From JANQIO01 sp043513815 (lineage in GTDB: Bacteria > Pseudomonadota > Gammaproteobacteria > Pseudomonadales > Halieaceae), in assembly GCA_043513815.1 (NCBI GenBank), contig CP121313.1, positions 3,906,001 to 3,970,000 on the forward strand: a stretch of DNA of 64,000 nt. Reading direction: 5' to 3'. The notes below the pieces were generated by a model. The model was given only the letters and a program-made list of their open reading frames with translations, was not told the DNA's origin and made no database searches. This document shows, in pieces, positions 40,562-51,728 of this stretch (position 1 is its first letter; each line of letters begins with the position of its first letter). The translations under genes and the position numbers were made by a program.

Positions 40562-42589
40562 CTAATCGAGCAAGGGATTGGCACGCACACTGGCAGGGAC
40601 CGGGCAGTCCATCACCGCAGCGACCGCCACCAGGATTTCCACTTCTTCCGGCAATAGCACACCATCGTGGGCGGCACACTGTGCCATGCCTTTCAGCAGG
40701 CGCGGCTTGAGCAGCGGATAGCAGTCCGCCAGTTTGTTCACCGCGCGGCTGAATTCCGCCACCCCGCATTCCTCCAGCGGGCGCAGGATAAGGTTGTAAA
40801 GTCCTACACTTTCGACACCCCGGTGAAACGCGGCCTTGCGATCCTCTTCGTCCTGGTGGCCATGCCAGGCCAGCACCGACACCACGGTGCGGTACTCCTG
40901 GCGTACCTGCACGGCCTTGCGGTAACGCGGCTTGCTCGGCGCCACCTGCAGGAACTCCGGGTCCAGGTAGTGACGTGTTACCTGGTACAGGCACCACTCA
41001 TAGAGATCGACCTTGTTGTCCACCCGGGTCACCTTCAGCAGCGTCTCCTTGAACTGGTGATACTGCTGCGCAGACATGCACTTGAGTGCCGGTAGCGACA
41101 GCTCCAGTAGCGACAGTCGCAGGGCCGGCGCCAGCATGGCGACGGCGGGCTGCAACTGCCGCGTGGTGGTCGCCAGACCGCGCACACCGCTGGCCTCGAT
41201 CAGTGAGTATTGCGCTTCCTGGGTATTAAAGTCGTCGGCCAACAGCAGGCCATAGACCACGGCGTGGGCACCGAATGGATCGCGAGCCTGTTCCGCGAGC
41301 GCGTCAGGAATAACCGCCACGCCTCCGGCAGCGTCGCCAAAATCCGCATCGACACGCGGAGCACCTTTATCGGTCTTGTCATAAGCCGTGGCATCGGCCG
41401 CCGCACCGCCCAATGCCGTACTGGCGATTACTGCCGCCCCCAGCGCCGCGGCCTGCCGGCGGCGGGCTTCAGCGGATTCGGCCTTTTCGGCCTGCTCGGC
41501 TTCGCGGCGCTGTTTGTCTCGGGTCGTGCCCCGGTAGGATTTTGCAGCATCCAGCAGGATATACCGGCCATCCCATCGGGGTTCGATACGGCGGATGCGG
41601 TCGTCCAGCGGAGGGTGTGTTCTTGCCAGTTGCCAGAGCTGGTTGATCTGGCCAAAGAAGATATGACTCAACTCGGTGGCCCTGGGCTCCAGCAGGTTAG
41701 TGCCGGCGGGATACCCGCCTATTACCTTAAGTGCGTTAGCCACCCCCTCGGGGTTGCGCGTGAACTGCACTGCAGAAGCATCGGCAAGCAGTTCCCGCTG
41801 GCGGCTGACGGCCGCCTTGATCAAGCCTGCAAATATGCCCCCAAGCAGGCCGATGAGCCACAGGGCAATGCCCACCACCATAGCCTGCGGCGGCAGGCGA
41901 TTCTTGCTGCGCGTGCTGAGGCTGCCACGGTGGCTACGGCCACCGCGCACCACCACTTCGCCGACGTCAGCAATAAAGGTGATGCCCTTGAGCAATGCAG
42001 CGAGACGGATGTTCAGCCGCATATCGCCGTTGAGGATATGGCTGAATTCATGTGCCACCACACCCTGCAACTGGTCTCGGTTGAACTGGTCCAGGCTGCC
42101 CTGGGTGAGCCCAATCACCGCGTCAGCCGGCGCAACACCGGCGGCAAAGGCATTGATGCCACGCTCATCGGCCAGCAGGTAAACCGCCGGTACCGGCATC
42201 CCAGCTGCCAGTGCCATCTCTTCGACGACATTGAGTGCACGCCGCTGCGCGGGATCATCAGTGTGTGGCAGGATCCGTTGCCCGCCCAGGCGCTCCGCCA
42301 CCGCTTTGCCGCCGGCGGAGAGCTGGGCCCATTTGAACAGCACCACCAGGAATATCGTGGCCACGACTCCCAGGCAGACAAACCCGAAGGTCTCCCAACT
42401 GAAGGCGGCGAAAAACCCGCGAATGGCTTCTTCGCCCGCCAGCGGCGCCGTCGTGGCTCCCATGAAGTAGACCAGCATGGCGATCAGGATATTGGTAATG
42501 CCGATCAGCAGCAGCACTGCCAGCATGAACCAGAGCAGCAGCCAGCGGCTGCTGCGACGGGCATGATCCTGGGCGGCGTAAAAATCCAC
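40562..42589 (-). CDS. M48 family membrane metallopeptidase, long form
   Basis: Zinc metallopeptidase of the HtpX/Ste24 group, 675 residues. It has hydrophobic helices near 17-43 and 66-86, the zinc motif HEFSH (180-184), another hydrophobic span near 240-262, and RELLADASAV with the third ligand. Beyond residue 370 there is a ~300-residue cytosolic part with no recognised domain; this is longer than typical HtpX (~290). A LemA gene precedes it, as in many genomes where the two act together on the envelope. Confidence 0.8.
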   Translation of the reverse strand: MDFYAAQDHARRSSRWLLLWFMLAVLLLIGITNILIAMLVYFMGATTAPLAGEEAIRGFFAAFSWETFGFVCLGVVATIFLVVLFKWAQLSAGGKAVAERLGGQRILPHTDDPAQRRALNVVEEMALAAGMPVPAVYLLADERGINAFAAGVAPADAVIGLTQGSLDQFNRDQLQGVVAHEFSHILNGDMRLNIRLAALLKGITFIADVGEVVVRGGRSHRGSLSTRSKNRLPPQAMVVGIALWLIGLLGGIFAGLIKAAVSRQRELLADASAVQFTRNPEGVANALKVIGGYPAGTNLLEPRATELSHIFFGQINQLWQLARTHPPLDDRIRRIEPRWDGRYILLDAAKSYRGTTRDKQRREAEQAEKAESAEARRRQAAALGAAVIASTALGGAAADATAYDKTDKGAPRVDADFGDAAGGVAVIPDALAEQARDPFGAHAVVYGLLLADDFNTQEAQYSLIEASGVRGLATTTRQLQPAVAMLAPALRLSLLELSLPALKCMSAQQYHQFKETLLKVTRVDNKVDLYEWCLYQVTRHYLDPEFLQVAPSKPRYRKAVQVRQEYRTVVSVLAWHGHQDEEDRKAAFHRGVESVGLYNLILRPLEECGVAEFSRAVNKLADCYPLLKPRLLKGMAQCAAHDGVLLPEEVEILVAVAAVMDCPVPASVRANPLLD

Positions 42590-42612
42590 GGCGTGGCCCG
42601 TGGTGCGAGGCG

Positions 42613-43209
42613 CTAGAAGCTGACTTTGGGCGCGGCCTGAATCGCGGCCGAGTCTTCAAACTCCAGCAGCGCGGCATCGCTGGGATGGCCGAACCTGGCC
42701 GCGAAGAACACAGGCGGAAAACTCTGTCGATAGATATTGTAGGCCGTGACAGAATCGTTATAGCCCTGGCGAGAAAACGCAACACGATTTTCCGTGGTGG
42801 TGATTTCCTCGCTCAGCTGCTGCATGTTCTCGCTGGCCTTGAGGTCCGGGTAAGCTTCCATGGTCACGTTCAGTGCTCCCAGTGCTTTCCCCAGGGAACC
42901 CTCGGCTATCGCCAGCTGCCCCATCTCGCTGCCGCCGGCACCCTGCTCGCCAATGGCCTTGAGCACGGCGGCGGCGTTGTTCCGCGCCGAGATGACCGCA
43001 TCCAGGGTCTCCCGCTCGTGGGCCATGTAACCCTTGGCCACTTCTACCAGGTTGGGGATCAGGTCGTAACGCCGTTTGAGCTGAACCTCAATCTGCGAAA
43101 AGGCATTCTGGTAACGGTTCTTCAGCGTCACCAGCCGGTTGTAGATGGCGATGATGTAGCCGATAAGGCCCAGCAACACCAGCCAGAAAACAATACTGGA
43201 TACGTCCAT
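42613..43209 (-). CDS. LemA family protein
   Basis: A 198-residue protein with an N-terminal membrane helix (IVFWLVLLGLIGYIIAIYN) and a helical body beginning LKNRYQNAFSQIEVQLKRRYDLIPNLVEVAKGY, the LemA signature. The function is unsettled; it is often coupled with M48 peptidases, as with the next gene here (23 bases away). The protein is probably a membrane-anchored helical bundle facing the periplasm. Confidence 0.88.
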   Translation of the reverse strand: MDVSSIVFWLVLLGLIGYIIAIYNRLVTLKNRYQNAFSQIEVQLKRRYDLIPNLVEVAKGYMAHERETLDAVISARNNAAAVLKAIGEQGAGGSEMGQLAIAEGSLGKALGALNVTMEAYPDLKASENMQQLSEEITTTENRVAFSRQGYNDSVTAYNIYRQSFPPVFFAARFGHPSDAALLEFEDSAAIQAAPKVSF

Positions 43210-43236
43210 GAGGCAACCTACTCAACACAGGAGCCC

Positions 43237-43632
43237 TCAGTATAACTGCTGAGCCGCCGCCGCAGAACACCGCCGGTGCTGCCGTTTGTACTGGGTATAG
43301 GTCATCCCTGTCCAGCGCCCGAAGGCGCGGTAGAAGCTATTTGGTTGGCTAAAGCCCAATTGCCCGGCGAGGCATTTGCCTGGTAACCAGCGCCTGGCCA
43401 GGCATTTCTCGCAGCGATAGCGTCGCACCTGGTCCAGCAACTGCTGGTAGCTCGCCCCCTCAGCCCGCAACCGTCTGCGCAGCGTGCTAGGCGATACACA
43501 CAGCACCTGCGCCACGCGGCTGGCGTTGACCTGGTCCAGGTTGGAGAGTAGTAAGACATGCAGCACACGTCGCCGCATCAGGCGCCTGGTTTTACCCCGG
43601 GCGCCCTCCGGGGTGTTACGTCGCTCTTCCAT
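43237..43632 (-). CDS. AraC-type DNA-binding domain protein
   Basis: A 131-residue protein made almost only of the AraC/XylS double helix-turn-helix: first HTH around NASRVAQVLCVSPSTLRRRL (37-56), second around LAGQLGFSQPNSFYRAFGRWTG (88-109). There is no ligand domain, so it may be a truncated regulator or a stand-alone form like SoxS/MarA. ATG 43632 is the only early start. Target genes unknown. Confidence 0.75.
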   Translation of the reverse strand: MEERRNTPEGARGKTRRLMRRRVLHVLLLSNLDQVNASRVAQVLCVSPSTLRRRLRAEGASYQQLLDQVRRYRCEKCLARRWLPGKCLAGQLGFSQPNSFYRAFGRWTGMTYTQYKRQHRRCSAAAAQQLY

Positions 43633-43727
43633 GGCATTCCCTTGCTCTGGTTTCGCGGATGATTAAATTGAATATAGTCCGCCGCAGGGGCTACGGCTGG
43701 AAAAATTGACAACCGAAGTGCGCAGGC

Positions 43728-45530
43728 TCAGGCGCTGCCGGGCATCTCACCGGTCATTGTCATCGTGTCCTCTCCGTCCACCACAACGCGGTTTCGGCCT
43801 GACTGCTTGCCCTCATAGAGTGCGGCGTCGGCGCGTGCCACGCAGTCCTCTAGCCGCATACCCGTGCTAAAGGCCGCCACGCCGATCGTGAGAGTCAGCG
43901 ACAGCACGGCACCGTCGTAGCTCAGCAGGGTGCACTCCAACGCGCTGCGCAGTTTCTCGGCGAGGGTGGCGCCACCCTCGAGTGTCGTTTCCGGCAGCAG
44001 AAAAATAAATTCCTCACCGCCCCAGCGAGCAATGGTGTCCATATCGCGGAGCTGACTGTGCAGCAACTGAGCCACCTGCTGCAGGGCAAAATCGCCGCAG
44101 GCGTGACCGTACTGGTCGTTGCAGGCCTTGAAGCGGTCGATGTCCCCCATCATGATCACGAAGCCGCGGCCACTGCGACTCGCACGGGCGATCTCCTCTT
44201 CCACCTTGTCGGCAAACCCGCGACGGTTCAGAAGCCCGGTCAGGATATCCAGCCGAGCGGCCTCCTCAAGCTTTTGATTGCTGAGTTCCAGCTCTTCGGT
44301 GCGGCGCTGGATTTCACCGTCCAGGTGATGATGCATGCGGGTAAAGCGGTCCGCCAGCGAGATCGCCATGGAGACCAGTATGGCGGCAAAGCCCACACTC
44401 AGCAGCCGCGGGTGCTGCACGGCACCCTGGGCCACAACAATGTCGTTGAGGGCGCAAAACATGAAGATCGCCCAGCCCACCGTCATGGTGCGGGCCTCCG
44501 CGTGGCCGCGCGCGGCATACCAGACCACTATCACCAGCGTCGCAATCAAACCGGGGATGACGTACAGCTGCCACAGGAACAGCGTATTGATAAGAATGTC
44601 GTAGCCGGGCACCAACAGCGCAACCAGGGAAGACACAGCAAAACCCAACTGATAAGCCCGCGCCCACAGGGGTATCCTCACGCGCAACAGGCAGGTCAGC
44701 AGTTCCATGCCCAGAGCGGGCAGCAGGTATATGACGCTGTACTCGACCTTCTTGTGGACCAGGTATGGAATGGCATTGAGCCAGCCGACTACATGCTTCC
44801 ATTGGCTCATTTCCAGGGTGTATACCGCCACCAGGCAGGCGACAACTCCGAACCACAGGAACTCTTTCAACCTGGGATTGCGTGCATAAAGATAGAGGTG
44901 ATAAGTGCCAAAACCCAGGTAGCTGATGACCAGCATGAGCGCCAGGGCCTCCGTGAACCAGACCCGCTTGGTCAACTCAAAACTGGGGCCGACACTGTAC
45001 TGGCCTTCGAACAGGCCCGCGGTGCTGGAGTTACCCACTGTGGGGTGCCGCCAGACGCGCAGTGCCACCAGCAACTTACCGTTCTCGTCGATGGCTTCCG
45101 GCGGGATGGAAAAAATGCGCTTGCGGTCAGAGATCGGCTGAGGGTCGGGAGGGAAGCGGCCAGCACCGCCCACCAGGATACCGCCCAGAAAGAGCTCATA
45201 GGCGCTGTGTACCTTGCCGATGGAAATACCGAGCTGGTGCACCAGGTTGGGCTGCCCCTGCTCGAGACCGCCAATCTGCACTGTGGCGCGATACCAGGCA
45301 AATCCGGTCAGGTCTTCGTAGCCCTGGCGACGCCAGTCCCGGGGCACCAGGATATTGTCCCAGGCGCCGTGGTTGTAGCCGGGGTCGGCCCAGCGCAGAT
45401 CGTCGCCCACACGGAAACGCCAGGCGCCGTGCAGCTGCACCACCTGGTCTGCGCTCTCCAGCTCGAATTCCACCGCCTGCGCAGGGAGCACGGAGCCGAA
45501 GCACAGTAGTAGAAGAACGAAAATACGCAT
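43728..45530 (-). CDS. Membrane diguanylate cyclase with 7TMR-DISM-like sensor
   Basis: A 600-residue signalling protein making cyclic di-GMP. Signal peptide 1-19, a periplasmic sensor part (20-185, jelly-roll-like WYRATVQIGG), seven hydrophobic helices (about 190-395), a short coiled coil (405-427), and a GGDEF domain (430-590). The active site is GGEEF (504-508). RDMD (495-498), five residues before it, is an allosteric inhibitory I-site, so product inhibition is expected. Divergent from nei. Confidence 0.88.
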   Translation of the reverse strand: MRIFVLLLLCFGSVLPAQAVEFELESADQVVQLHGAWRFRVGDDLRWADPGYNHGAWDNILVPRDWRRQGYEDLTGFAWYRATVQIGGLEQGQPNLVHQLGISIGKVHSAYELFLGGILVGGAGRFPPDPQPISDRKRIFSIPPEAIDENGKLLVALRVWRHPTVGNSSTAGLFEGQYSVGPSFELTKRVWFTEALALMLVISYLGFGTYHLYLYARNPRLKEFLWFGVVACLVAVYTLEMSQWKHVVGWLNAIPYLVHKKVEYSVIYLLPALGMELLTCLLRVRIPLWARAYQLGFAVSSLVALLVPGYDILINTLFLWQLYVIPGLIATLVIVVWYAARGHAEARTMTVGWAIFMFCALNDIVVAQGAVQHPRLLSVGFAAILVSMAISLADRFTRMHHHLDGEIQRRTEELELSNQKLEEAARLDILTGLLNRRGFADKVEEEIARASRSGRGFVIMMGDIDRFKACNDQYGHACGDFALQQVAQLLHSQLRDMDTIARWGGEEFIFLLPETTLEGGATLAEKLRSALECTLLSYDGAVLSLTLTIGVAAFSTGMRLEDCVARADAALYEGKQSGRNRVVVDGEDTMTMTGEMPGSA

Positions 45531-45661
45531 TCATGAAGCCTCGTTTTGTGAGCATACCTCTTCGCCGGGGTATTCAGTATCAGAAACCGCATAACTTGGT
45601 CTGTTCTGTGAACTAATGCGTACTTCTTCAGCGGTAACTACCCGAAATTGAAGGAAAAATT

Positions 45662-46489
45662 GTGCCCGAGGGACCCGAAATACGACGCGCCGCCGATAGC
45701 CTGGCCGATATTCTCGAAGGCCAGGTGGCAGAATCCGTAAAGTTCGGGTTGCCGCGGTTGCGGCGCCACGGCAAGACGTTAAGCGGTTACCGCATCGAGC
45801 GGCTGGAAACCCGCGGCAAGGCGCTGCTGACCCATTTCGAGCACGGCTGGACCATCTACTCCCACAATCAGCTGTACGGTGTCTGGAAGATCGCCAGGCG
45901 CGGCAAGCTGCCGAAGACCAACCGCTCCCTGCGACTTGCACTGCATACGGCAGATCACAGCGCGCTGCTATACAGCGCCTCAGACATCAGCCTGTGGCGC
46001 ACGGAAGAAGTGGAACAGCATCCCTTCCTGAAGCGCATTGGCCCCGATATCCTCTCGCCGGACCTGAGCTGGCGTGACATTGCCGCGCAGCTTCAGCATG
46101 ACAAGTTCCGGCGCCGCTCACTGGCTGCCCTTTACCTTGACCAGGCCTTCATTGCCGGCATCGGCAACTACCTGCGCGCCGAGATTCTGTTCGCCGCCGG
46201 CCTGCACCCGGATCTCAAGCCTGCGGACCTCAACCGCGGTCAACTCGGCCGCCTGGCCCGCAGCACCCTGGCGATCAGCCAGCGCAGCTACGACACCGGC
46301 GGCATCGTTACTGCGCCGCGCCTGCTGGCACGGTTGCAGAAAATGGACCTGCCCCGGGAGCAAACCCGCTTCTATGTATTTGGCCGCCAGGGCCTGCCCT
46401 GCTACCGCTGCACTGGCGAAATCCAACGGATCGAGAGCCAGTCGCGCCGGCTCTATCTGTGCCCCACCTGCCAGCCGCCAGGCAACTGA
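45662..46489 (+). CDS. nei: Endonuclease VIII (DNA glycosylase)
   Basis: Base-excision repair glycosylase/AP lyase for oxidised pyrimidines. The start is GTG 45662, giving Pro2-Glu3 as the catalytic N-terminus (MPEGPEIRRAADSL). The 275-residue length fits. The C-terminal zinc finger is CYRC-x16-CPTC. Its neighbour is a photolyase gene, ten bases on, so the pair forms a small repair operon. Confidence 0.92.
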   Translation: MPEGPEIRRAADSLADILEGQVAESVKFGLPRLRRHGKTLSGYRIERLETRGKALLTHFEHGWTIYSHNQLYGVWKIARRGKLPKTNRSLRLALHTADHSALLYSASDISLWRTEEVEQHPFLKRIGPDILSPDLSWRDIAAQLQHDKFRRRSLAALYLDQAFIAGIGNYLRAEILFAAGLHPDLKPADLNRGQLGRLARSTLAISQRSYDTGGIVTAPRLLARLQKMDLPREQTRFYVFGRQGLPCYRCTGEIQRIESQSRRLYLCPTCQPPGN

Positions 46490-46502
46490 CTACCATTGCC
46501 CC

Positions 46503-47993
46503 ATGGGCATCAATCTCGTCTGGTTCAAGCGCGACCTGCGGCTTGCGGACCATGCACCGCTACAGGCGGCCATTCACAGTGGCCGCCCCTGCCTGCTGTG
46601 CTACTGCTTTGAGCCGGCGCTGCTGGCCAACGAACACTACCGGCGGCGCCACTGGCGCTTCATCAGCCAGTCCATAGATGACATCAACGCGAAGCTCTCC
46701 GAATATGGCAGCGAACTGAAGTGCTTCGACGCCGCCATGCCTGAGTTGCTGGATGCCCTGCACGCAGAGTTCGGGATTGCCGCGGTCTACAGCCATGCGG
46801 AAACCGGTCTCGATGTTACCTATCGCCGCGACCTGGCCGTTGCAGCGTGGCTTGAGGAACGGAATATTACCTGGCACGAAAGCCCTGGCAACGGCGTGCA
46901 GCGCGGACGGCAGAATCGCGACGGCTGGAACCAGCACTGGCACCAGGTGATGACTGCGTCCTGCGTGGAACCGGCGCTGGATCAGCTTCAAGGCCCGGAG
47001 CTTGCACCGGATGGCCACGCTCATCGGCTCCTGCACAGTCGGCCCGATGACTGGGCTACATCATCGCCAATGCAGGTCGGAGGTGAGGACGCAGCCTGGC
47101 AGACACTGCACAGTTTCTTCGAGCAGAGAGGCAGAGAGTACCAGCGGCAAATCTCCAAGCCCGAGGCCAGCCGGGAACACTGTTCGCGGCTGTCGCCCTA
47201 CCTGGCCTGGGGCAATTTGAGCATCCGCCAGGTGTACCAGGCGCTACGCAGAGCCCGCGGCAGGCCTGGCTGGCAGCGCCCACTGGAGGCCTTTGAATCG
47301 CGGCTGCATTGGCACTGCCACTTCGTACAAAAATTCGAAATGGAATGCCGGATGGAGTTCGAGGACATCAATCGTGGCTACCGGAAGTTCAGCAAACGGG
47401 AAGATGCAACGCGTCTGGAGGCGTGGAAGCACGGCCATACCGGTATCCCTCTCATCGATGCCAGCATGCGCTGTCTGAAAGCGACCGGCTACATCAACTT
47501 CCGCTCACGGGCCATGCTGGTGAGCTTCCTGACACACCACCTATGGCTGGACTGGCGCGTGGGGGCGGCCTGGCTCGGCTCTCTGTTTCTCGATTTTGAG
47601 CCCGGCATTCACTATGCACAGATGCAAATGCAGGCAGGGGTCACCGGCATCAACACCATCCGCATCTACAATCCGGTGAAACAGGGTCATGACCACGACC
47701 CCGAAGGCGACTTTGTCAGGCGCTGGGTCCCGGAGCTGCAACAGGTGCCGGCGCCATTTGTACACCAGCCCTGGACCCTGGGTCCCCTGGACCGGCAAAT
47801 GTACCAGGCGCAGGAATACCCGGAACCGGTGGTCGACATTCGCGAGAGCTTCCGCCACGCCCGCGACGTATTGTGGCGCTGGAAATCAGACCCGGAAGTA
47901 TTGAGAGAGAAGGAACGTATCCTCAGGCGGCATGTGGATCCCCGACACTATCAGCGCAGGCTTAAGGATGACTCAGGCCGGGGGATGTTCTGA
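46503..47993 (+). CDS. Cryptochrome/photolyase family protein
   Basis: A 496-residue FAD protein expected to repair UV-induced pyrimidine dimers using blue light. The N-terminal antenna domain has WFKRDLRLADHAPL (8-21); the C-terminal FAD domain has LSPYLAWGNLS, HTGIPLIDASMRCLKATGYINFRSRAML and GINTIRIYNPVKQG. ATG 46503 starts at the antenna domain; a longer frame from 46074 only reads through nei. Whether it is a true CPD photolyase or a related subclass is not determined. Confidence 0.85.
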   Translation: MGINLVWFKRDLRLADHAPLQAAIHSGRPCLLCYCFEPALLANEHYRRRHWRFISQSIDDINAKLSEYGSELKCFDAAMPELLDALHAEFGIAAVYSHAETGLDVTYRRDLAVAAWLEERNITWHESPGNGVQRGRQNRDGWNQHWHQVMTASCVEPALDQLQGPELAPDGHAHRLLHSRPDDWATSSPMQVGGEDAAWQTLHSFFEQRGREYQRQISKPEASREHCSRLSPYLAWGNLSIRQVYQALRRARGRPGWQRPLEAFESRLHWHCHFVQKFEMECRMEFEDINRGYRKFSKREDATRLEAWKHGHTGIPLIDASMRCLKATGYINFRSRAMLVSFLTHHLWLDWRVGAAWLGSLFLDFEPGIHYAQMQMQAGVTGINTIRIYNPVKQGHDHDPEGDFVRRWVPELQQVPAPFVHQPWTLGPLDRQMYQAQEYPEPVVDIRESFRHARDVLWRWKSDPEVLREKERILRRHVDPRHYQRRLKDDSGRGMF

Positions 47994-48020
47994 CCGGTTC
48001 AGCCAGGCATCGGTGCCCCC

Positions 48021-49324
<1,304 letters not shown>

Positions 49325-49328
<4 letters not shown>

Positions 49329-50476
49329 TCCAGCTCTTCCACTATCCATTTACCATCCCGCAACACCAGCTGCCGATTGCAGCGGGCATCGACGGATGCC
49401 GATAATTCATTGATAACTATTTCGCCTGCCGCGCGTAGCGCTGCCACGGCCTCCCACTGCGCCTGATCCCCCTTAGCCGGCGCCGCAATCGCGCCAGCAT
49501 CGACCCCGTCGCCGTTGTCGACCAGGTCCAGCAACACCATCAGATCGGTGCTGAAACCAGTGGCGGGCCTGGGCCGGCCAAATACCTCGCCCACGTCGTC
49601 GTAGCGGCCACCATTGGCCAGAGCGCGGCCCTGTTCCTGTACATAGGCCGCGAACACCAGGCCGGTGTGGTAGCGGTAGCCACGCAACTCCGCCAGGTCG
49701 AAATAAAGGTCGACCTGCGGGTACCGCTCGGAAATAGCCGCCGCCACCTGCCGCAGCTCAGCCACAGCGGTATCCACGGCGCCCAAACCCGCGGGCACCT
49801 GGTCCAGTACTTCAAGTCCTCCATGAAGGTTGGCCAGGTCCAGCACGCGACTGGCCAGCGTGGCGTCGACGCCGGCCAGCAGTTGCTCAAGGTCAGGCCT
49901 GGACTTGCGCTGCAGGGCCTCATAGACCGGGTCACGCAGGTCATTCGCGAGTTCGGCCAGCAGACCGCTGGCGATGCCAACATGGCCCAGATCCAGCGTG
50001 ATACCGTCGACACCGGCTGCCCGCAGGGTCTCGAGCATCAGCGAAATCACTTCGATATCGGCGGCCAGGGAGGCGTCGCCATAGAGTTCTGCGCCCAGTT
50101 TGACCGGTGAGCGCGAGCCCAGCAGGGTTGTCGGTCGCGTATGCAAAACGCTACCTGCATAGCAAAAGCGACTGACACCGTCGCCCGCCAGGCTGTGGGC
50201 ATCGATGCGTGCCACCTGAGGCGTGATATCGGCGCGCACGCCCATGCTGCGACCGCTCAGTTGATCGGTGAGGCGAAAGGTCAGGCGGTCGATGTCGGCG
50301 CCCAGGCCGATCAGCAGTGACTCGGTAAATTCCACTAGCGGAGGCATCACCAATTGATAGCCCCAGCCCCGGTGCAGGTCCAGTAGCCGGCGGCGCATTG
50401 CCTCAAGCCGGGCGGCGGGCCCGGGCAGCAGTTCTTCGATGCCGTCGGGCAGCTGCCAGCGGTCACCTGTCGTCAT
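49325..50476 (-). CDS. hisZ: ATP phosphoribosyltransferase regulatory subunit
   Basis: A 383-residue HisRS-like subunit that activates the short form of HisG in histidine synthesis. Sequence features include the class II aaRS-like motifs WQLPDGIEELLPGPA and FRLTDQLSGRSMGVRADITPQVARIDAH, with RYHTGLVFAAYV later. It lacks the tRNA-binding parts of HisS. The end overlaps the purA start. The hisG partner is not in the window. Confidence 0.92.
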
Positions 50477-50511
50477 GTCGAAAATCCCTGTGAAAACCTG
50501 CGCGACCGGGC

Positions 50512-50733
50512 TCAGTTAACGAGGTACAGCAGGCCCAGCCCGACGAGCATGCTGCACAACCCGAATACCCTCAGGGTCCGGTCGTCCAGCCGTGCCACCT
50601 GCTCGACCATCTCGCGCCAACGCCCGGGAGCCATAAAAGGCAAAACTCCCTCAATGACAAGAACCAGCGCCAGGCCAATCGTTAGATGCTGCCAGGCGTC
50701 CAATCCGCCGCCACCCCCGTCTGTCCAATGCAA
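50512..50733 (-). CDS. DUF2065 small membrane protein
   Basis: A 73-residue protein with two predicted hydrophobic helices (HLTIGLALVLVIEGVLPFMAP and LRVFGLCSMLVGLGLLYLV), the layout of the DUF2065/YjeT family commonly encoded between hflC and hisZ or purA. Function unknown. Confidence 0.8.
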   Translation of the reverse strand: MHWTDGGGGGLDAWQHLTIGLALVLVIEGVLPFMAPGRWREMVEQVARLDDRTLRVFGLCSMLVGLGLLYLVN

Positions 50734-50741
50734 ACGCGCAT

Positions 50742-50778
50742 AAAAAAACCGCGGGCCCCGGGTTTGATCGTCAAACCC
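50742..50778 (-). terminator. Candidate terminator after hflC
   Basis: Reading on the minus strand, GGGTTTGA and TCAAACCC form a perfect hairpin (50778-50760), followed by a GC-rich stretch and a T7 run (50748-50742). This would end the miaA-hfq-hflX-hflK-hflC transcript before the DUF2065 gene. Confidence 0.5.
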
Positions 50779-50852
50779 CAGACCTCACGGTTGCAGGATA
50801 CTACCACAGAGGCAGTCCCGGTGTGAGCGCCAAAACGGCGGCGCGCTGGTGA

Positions 50853-51728
50853 TCAGCCGCCGTCGCCGGCCTTCTTGAAGTACTGGAAGAACTCGCCGTC
50901 GGGCTCGATCAGCATCACGTCGCCCTTGTTGCTGAAGGCTTCCCGGTAGGCACGCAGACTGCGAGTGAAATCGTAGAACTCCCGGTCCGTGTTGTAGGCA
51001 TCGGCATAGATCGATGCAGCGAGTGCATCGCCCTCACCGCGGATCGTTTCCGAATCCCGGTAAGCGCCGGCCTTGATCACAGTCACTTCGCGATCGGCCG
51101 CCGCGCGAATGCCCTCAGCCAGCTCTCGGCCCTGGGAACGCAACTCACGGGCCTCCTTCTCACGTTCGGCATTCATGCGCCGGAACACCGCGTCGCTTAC
51201 CGATGGGGGCAGGTCAATTTTCTTGACCCGCACATCAACGACTTCTACGCCCAGTTCAGTGAGCGCCAGTGCGTTGAGATTTTCCAGTAGCTGCGTCATC
51301 AGCTGATCACGCTCGCCAGATACCACTTCCTGCAGCGTGCGGTCCGCCACCTGGTTGCGCAGGCCGTCGTTGATACGCTGGGCGAGCAGCCCGGTGGCGC
51401 GGCTTTCGTCACCGCCGGTGGCGGTGTAAAACTTGGCGACGTCCGCGACTTTCCACTTGGCGTAGGAGTCAACCACGAGGGCCTTCTTTTCCAGCGTCAG
51501 GAAACGCTCCGGCAGCGCATCTACCGTCAACACCCGGGCATCAAACTTGCGCACGTTGTTGACGAAGGGAATCTTCAGGTGAAGCCCCGGCGGCAGATCG
51601 GGGTTTACCACTTCACCGAAACGCAGCAGCACGCCGCGCTCGGTTTCCTTGACGATAAACAGGGCGTTACTGGCGACAAACATCGACAGCACGATCAACA
51701 ACAGGATGGTCAGGTTCTTGCCACTCAT
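50853..51728 (-). CDS. hflC: Protease modulator HflC
   Basis: A 291-residue SPFH/prohibitin-domain membrane protein that with HflK regulates FtsH. An N-terminal helix (LTILLLIVLSMFVASNALFIV) is followed by the band-7 domain (ETERGVLLRFGEV, LPPGLHLKIPFVNNVRKFDAR). It is coupled to hflK by an ATGA overlap. Confidence 0.95.
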   Translation of the reverse strand: MSGKNLTILLLIVLSMFVASNALFIVKETERGVLLRFGEVVNPDLPPGLHLKIPFVNNVRKFDARVLTVDALPERFLTLEKKALVVDSYAKWKVADVAKFYTATGGDESRATGLLAQRINDGLRNQVADRTLQEVVSGERDQLMTQLLENLNALALTELGVEVVDVRVKKIDLPPSVSDAVFRRMNAEREKEARELRSQGRELAEGIRAAADREVTVIKAGAYRDSETIRGEGDALAASIYADAYNTDREFYDFTRSLRAYREAFSNKGDVMLIEPDGEFFQYFKKAGDGG

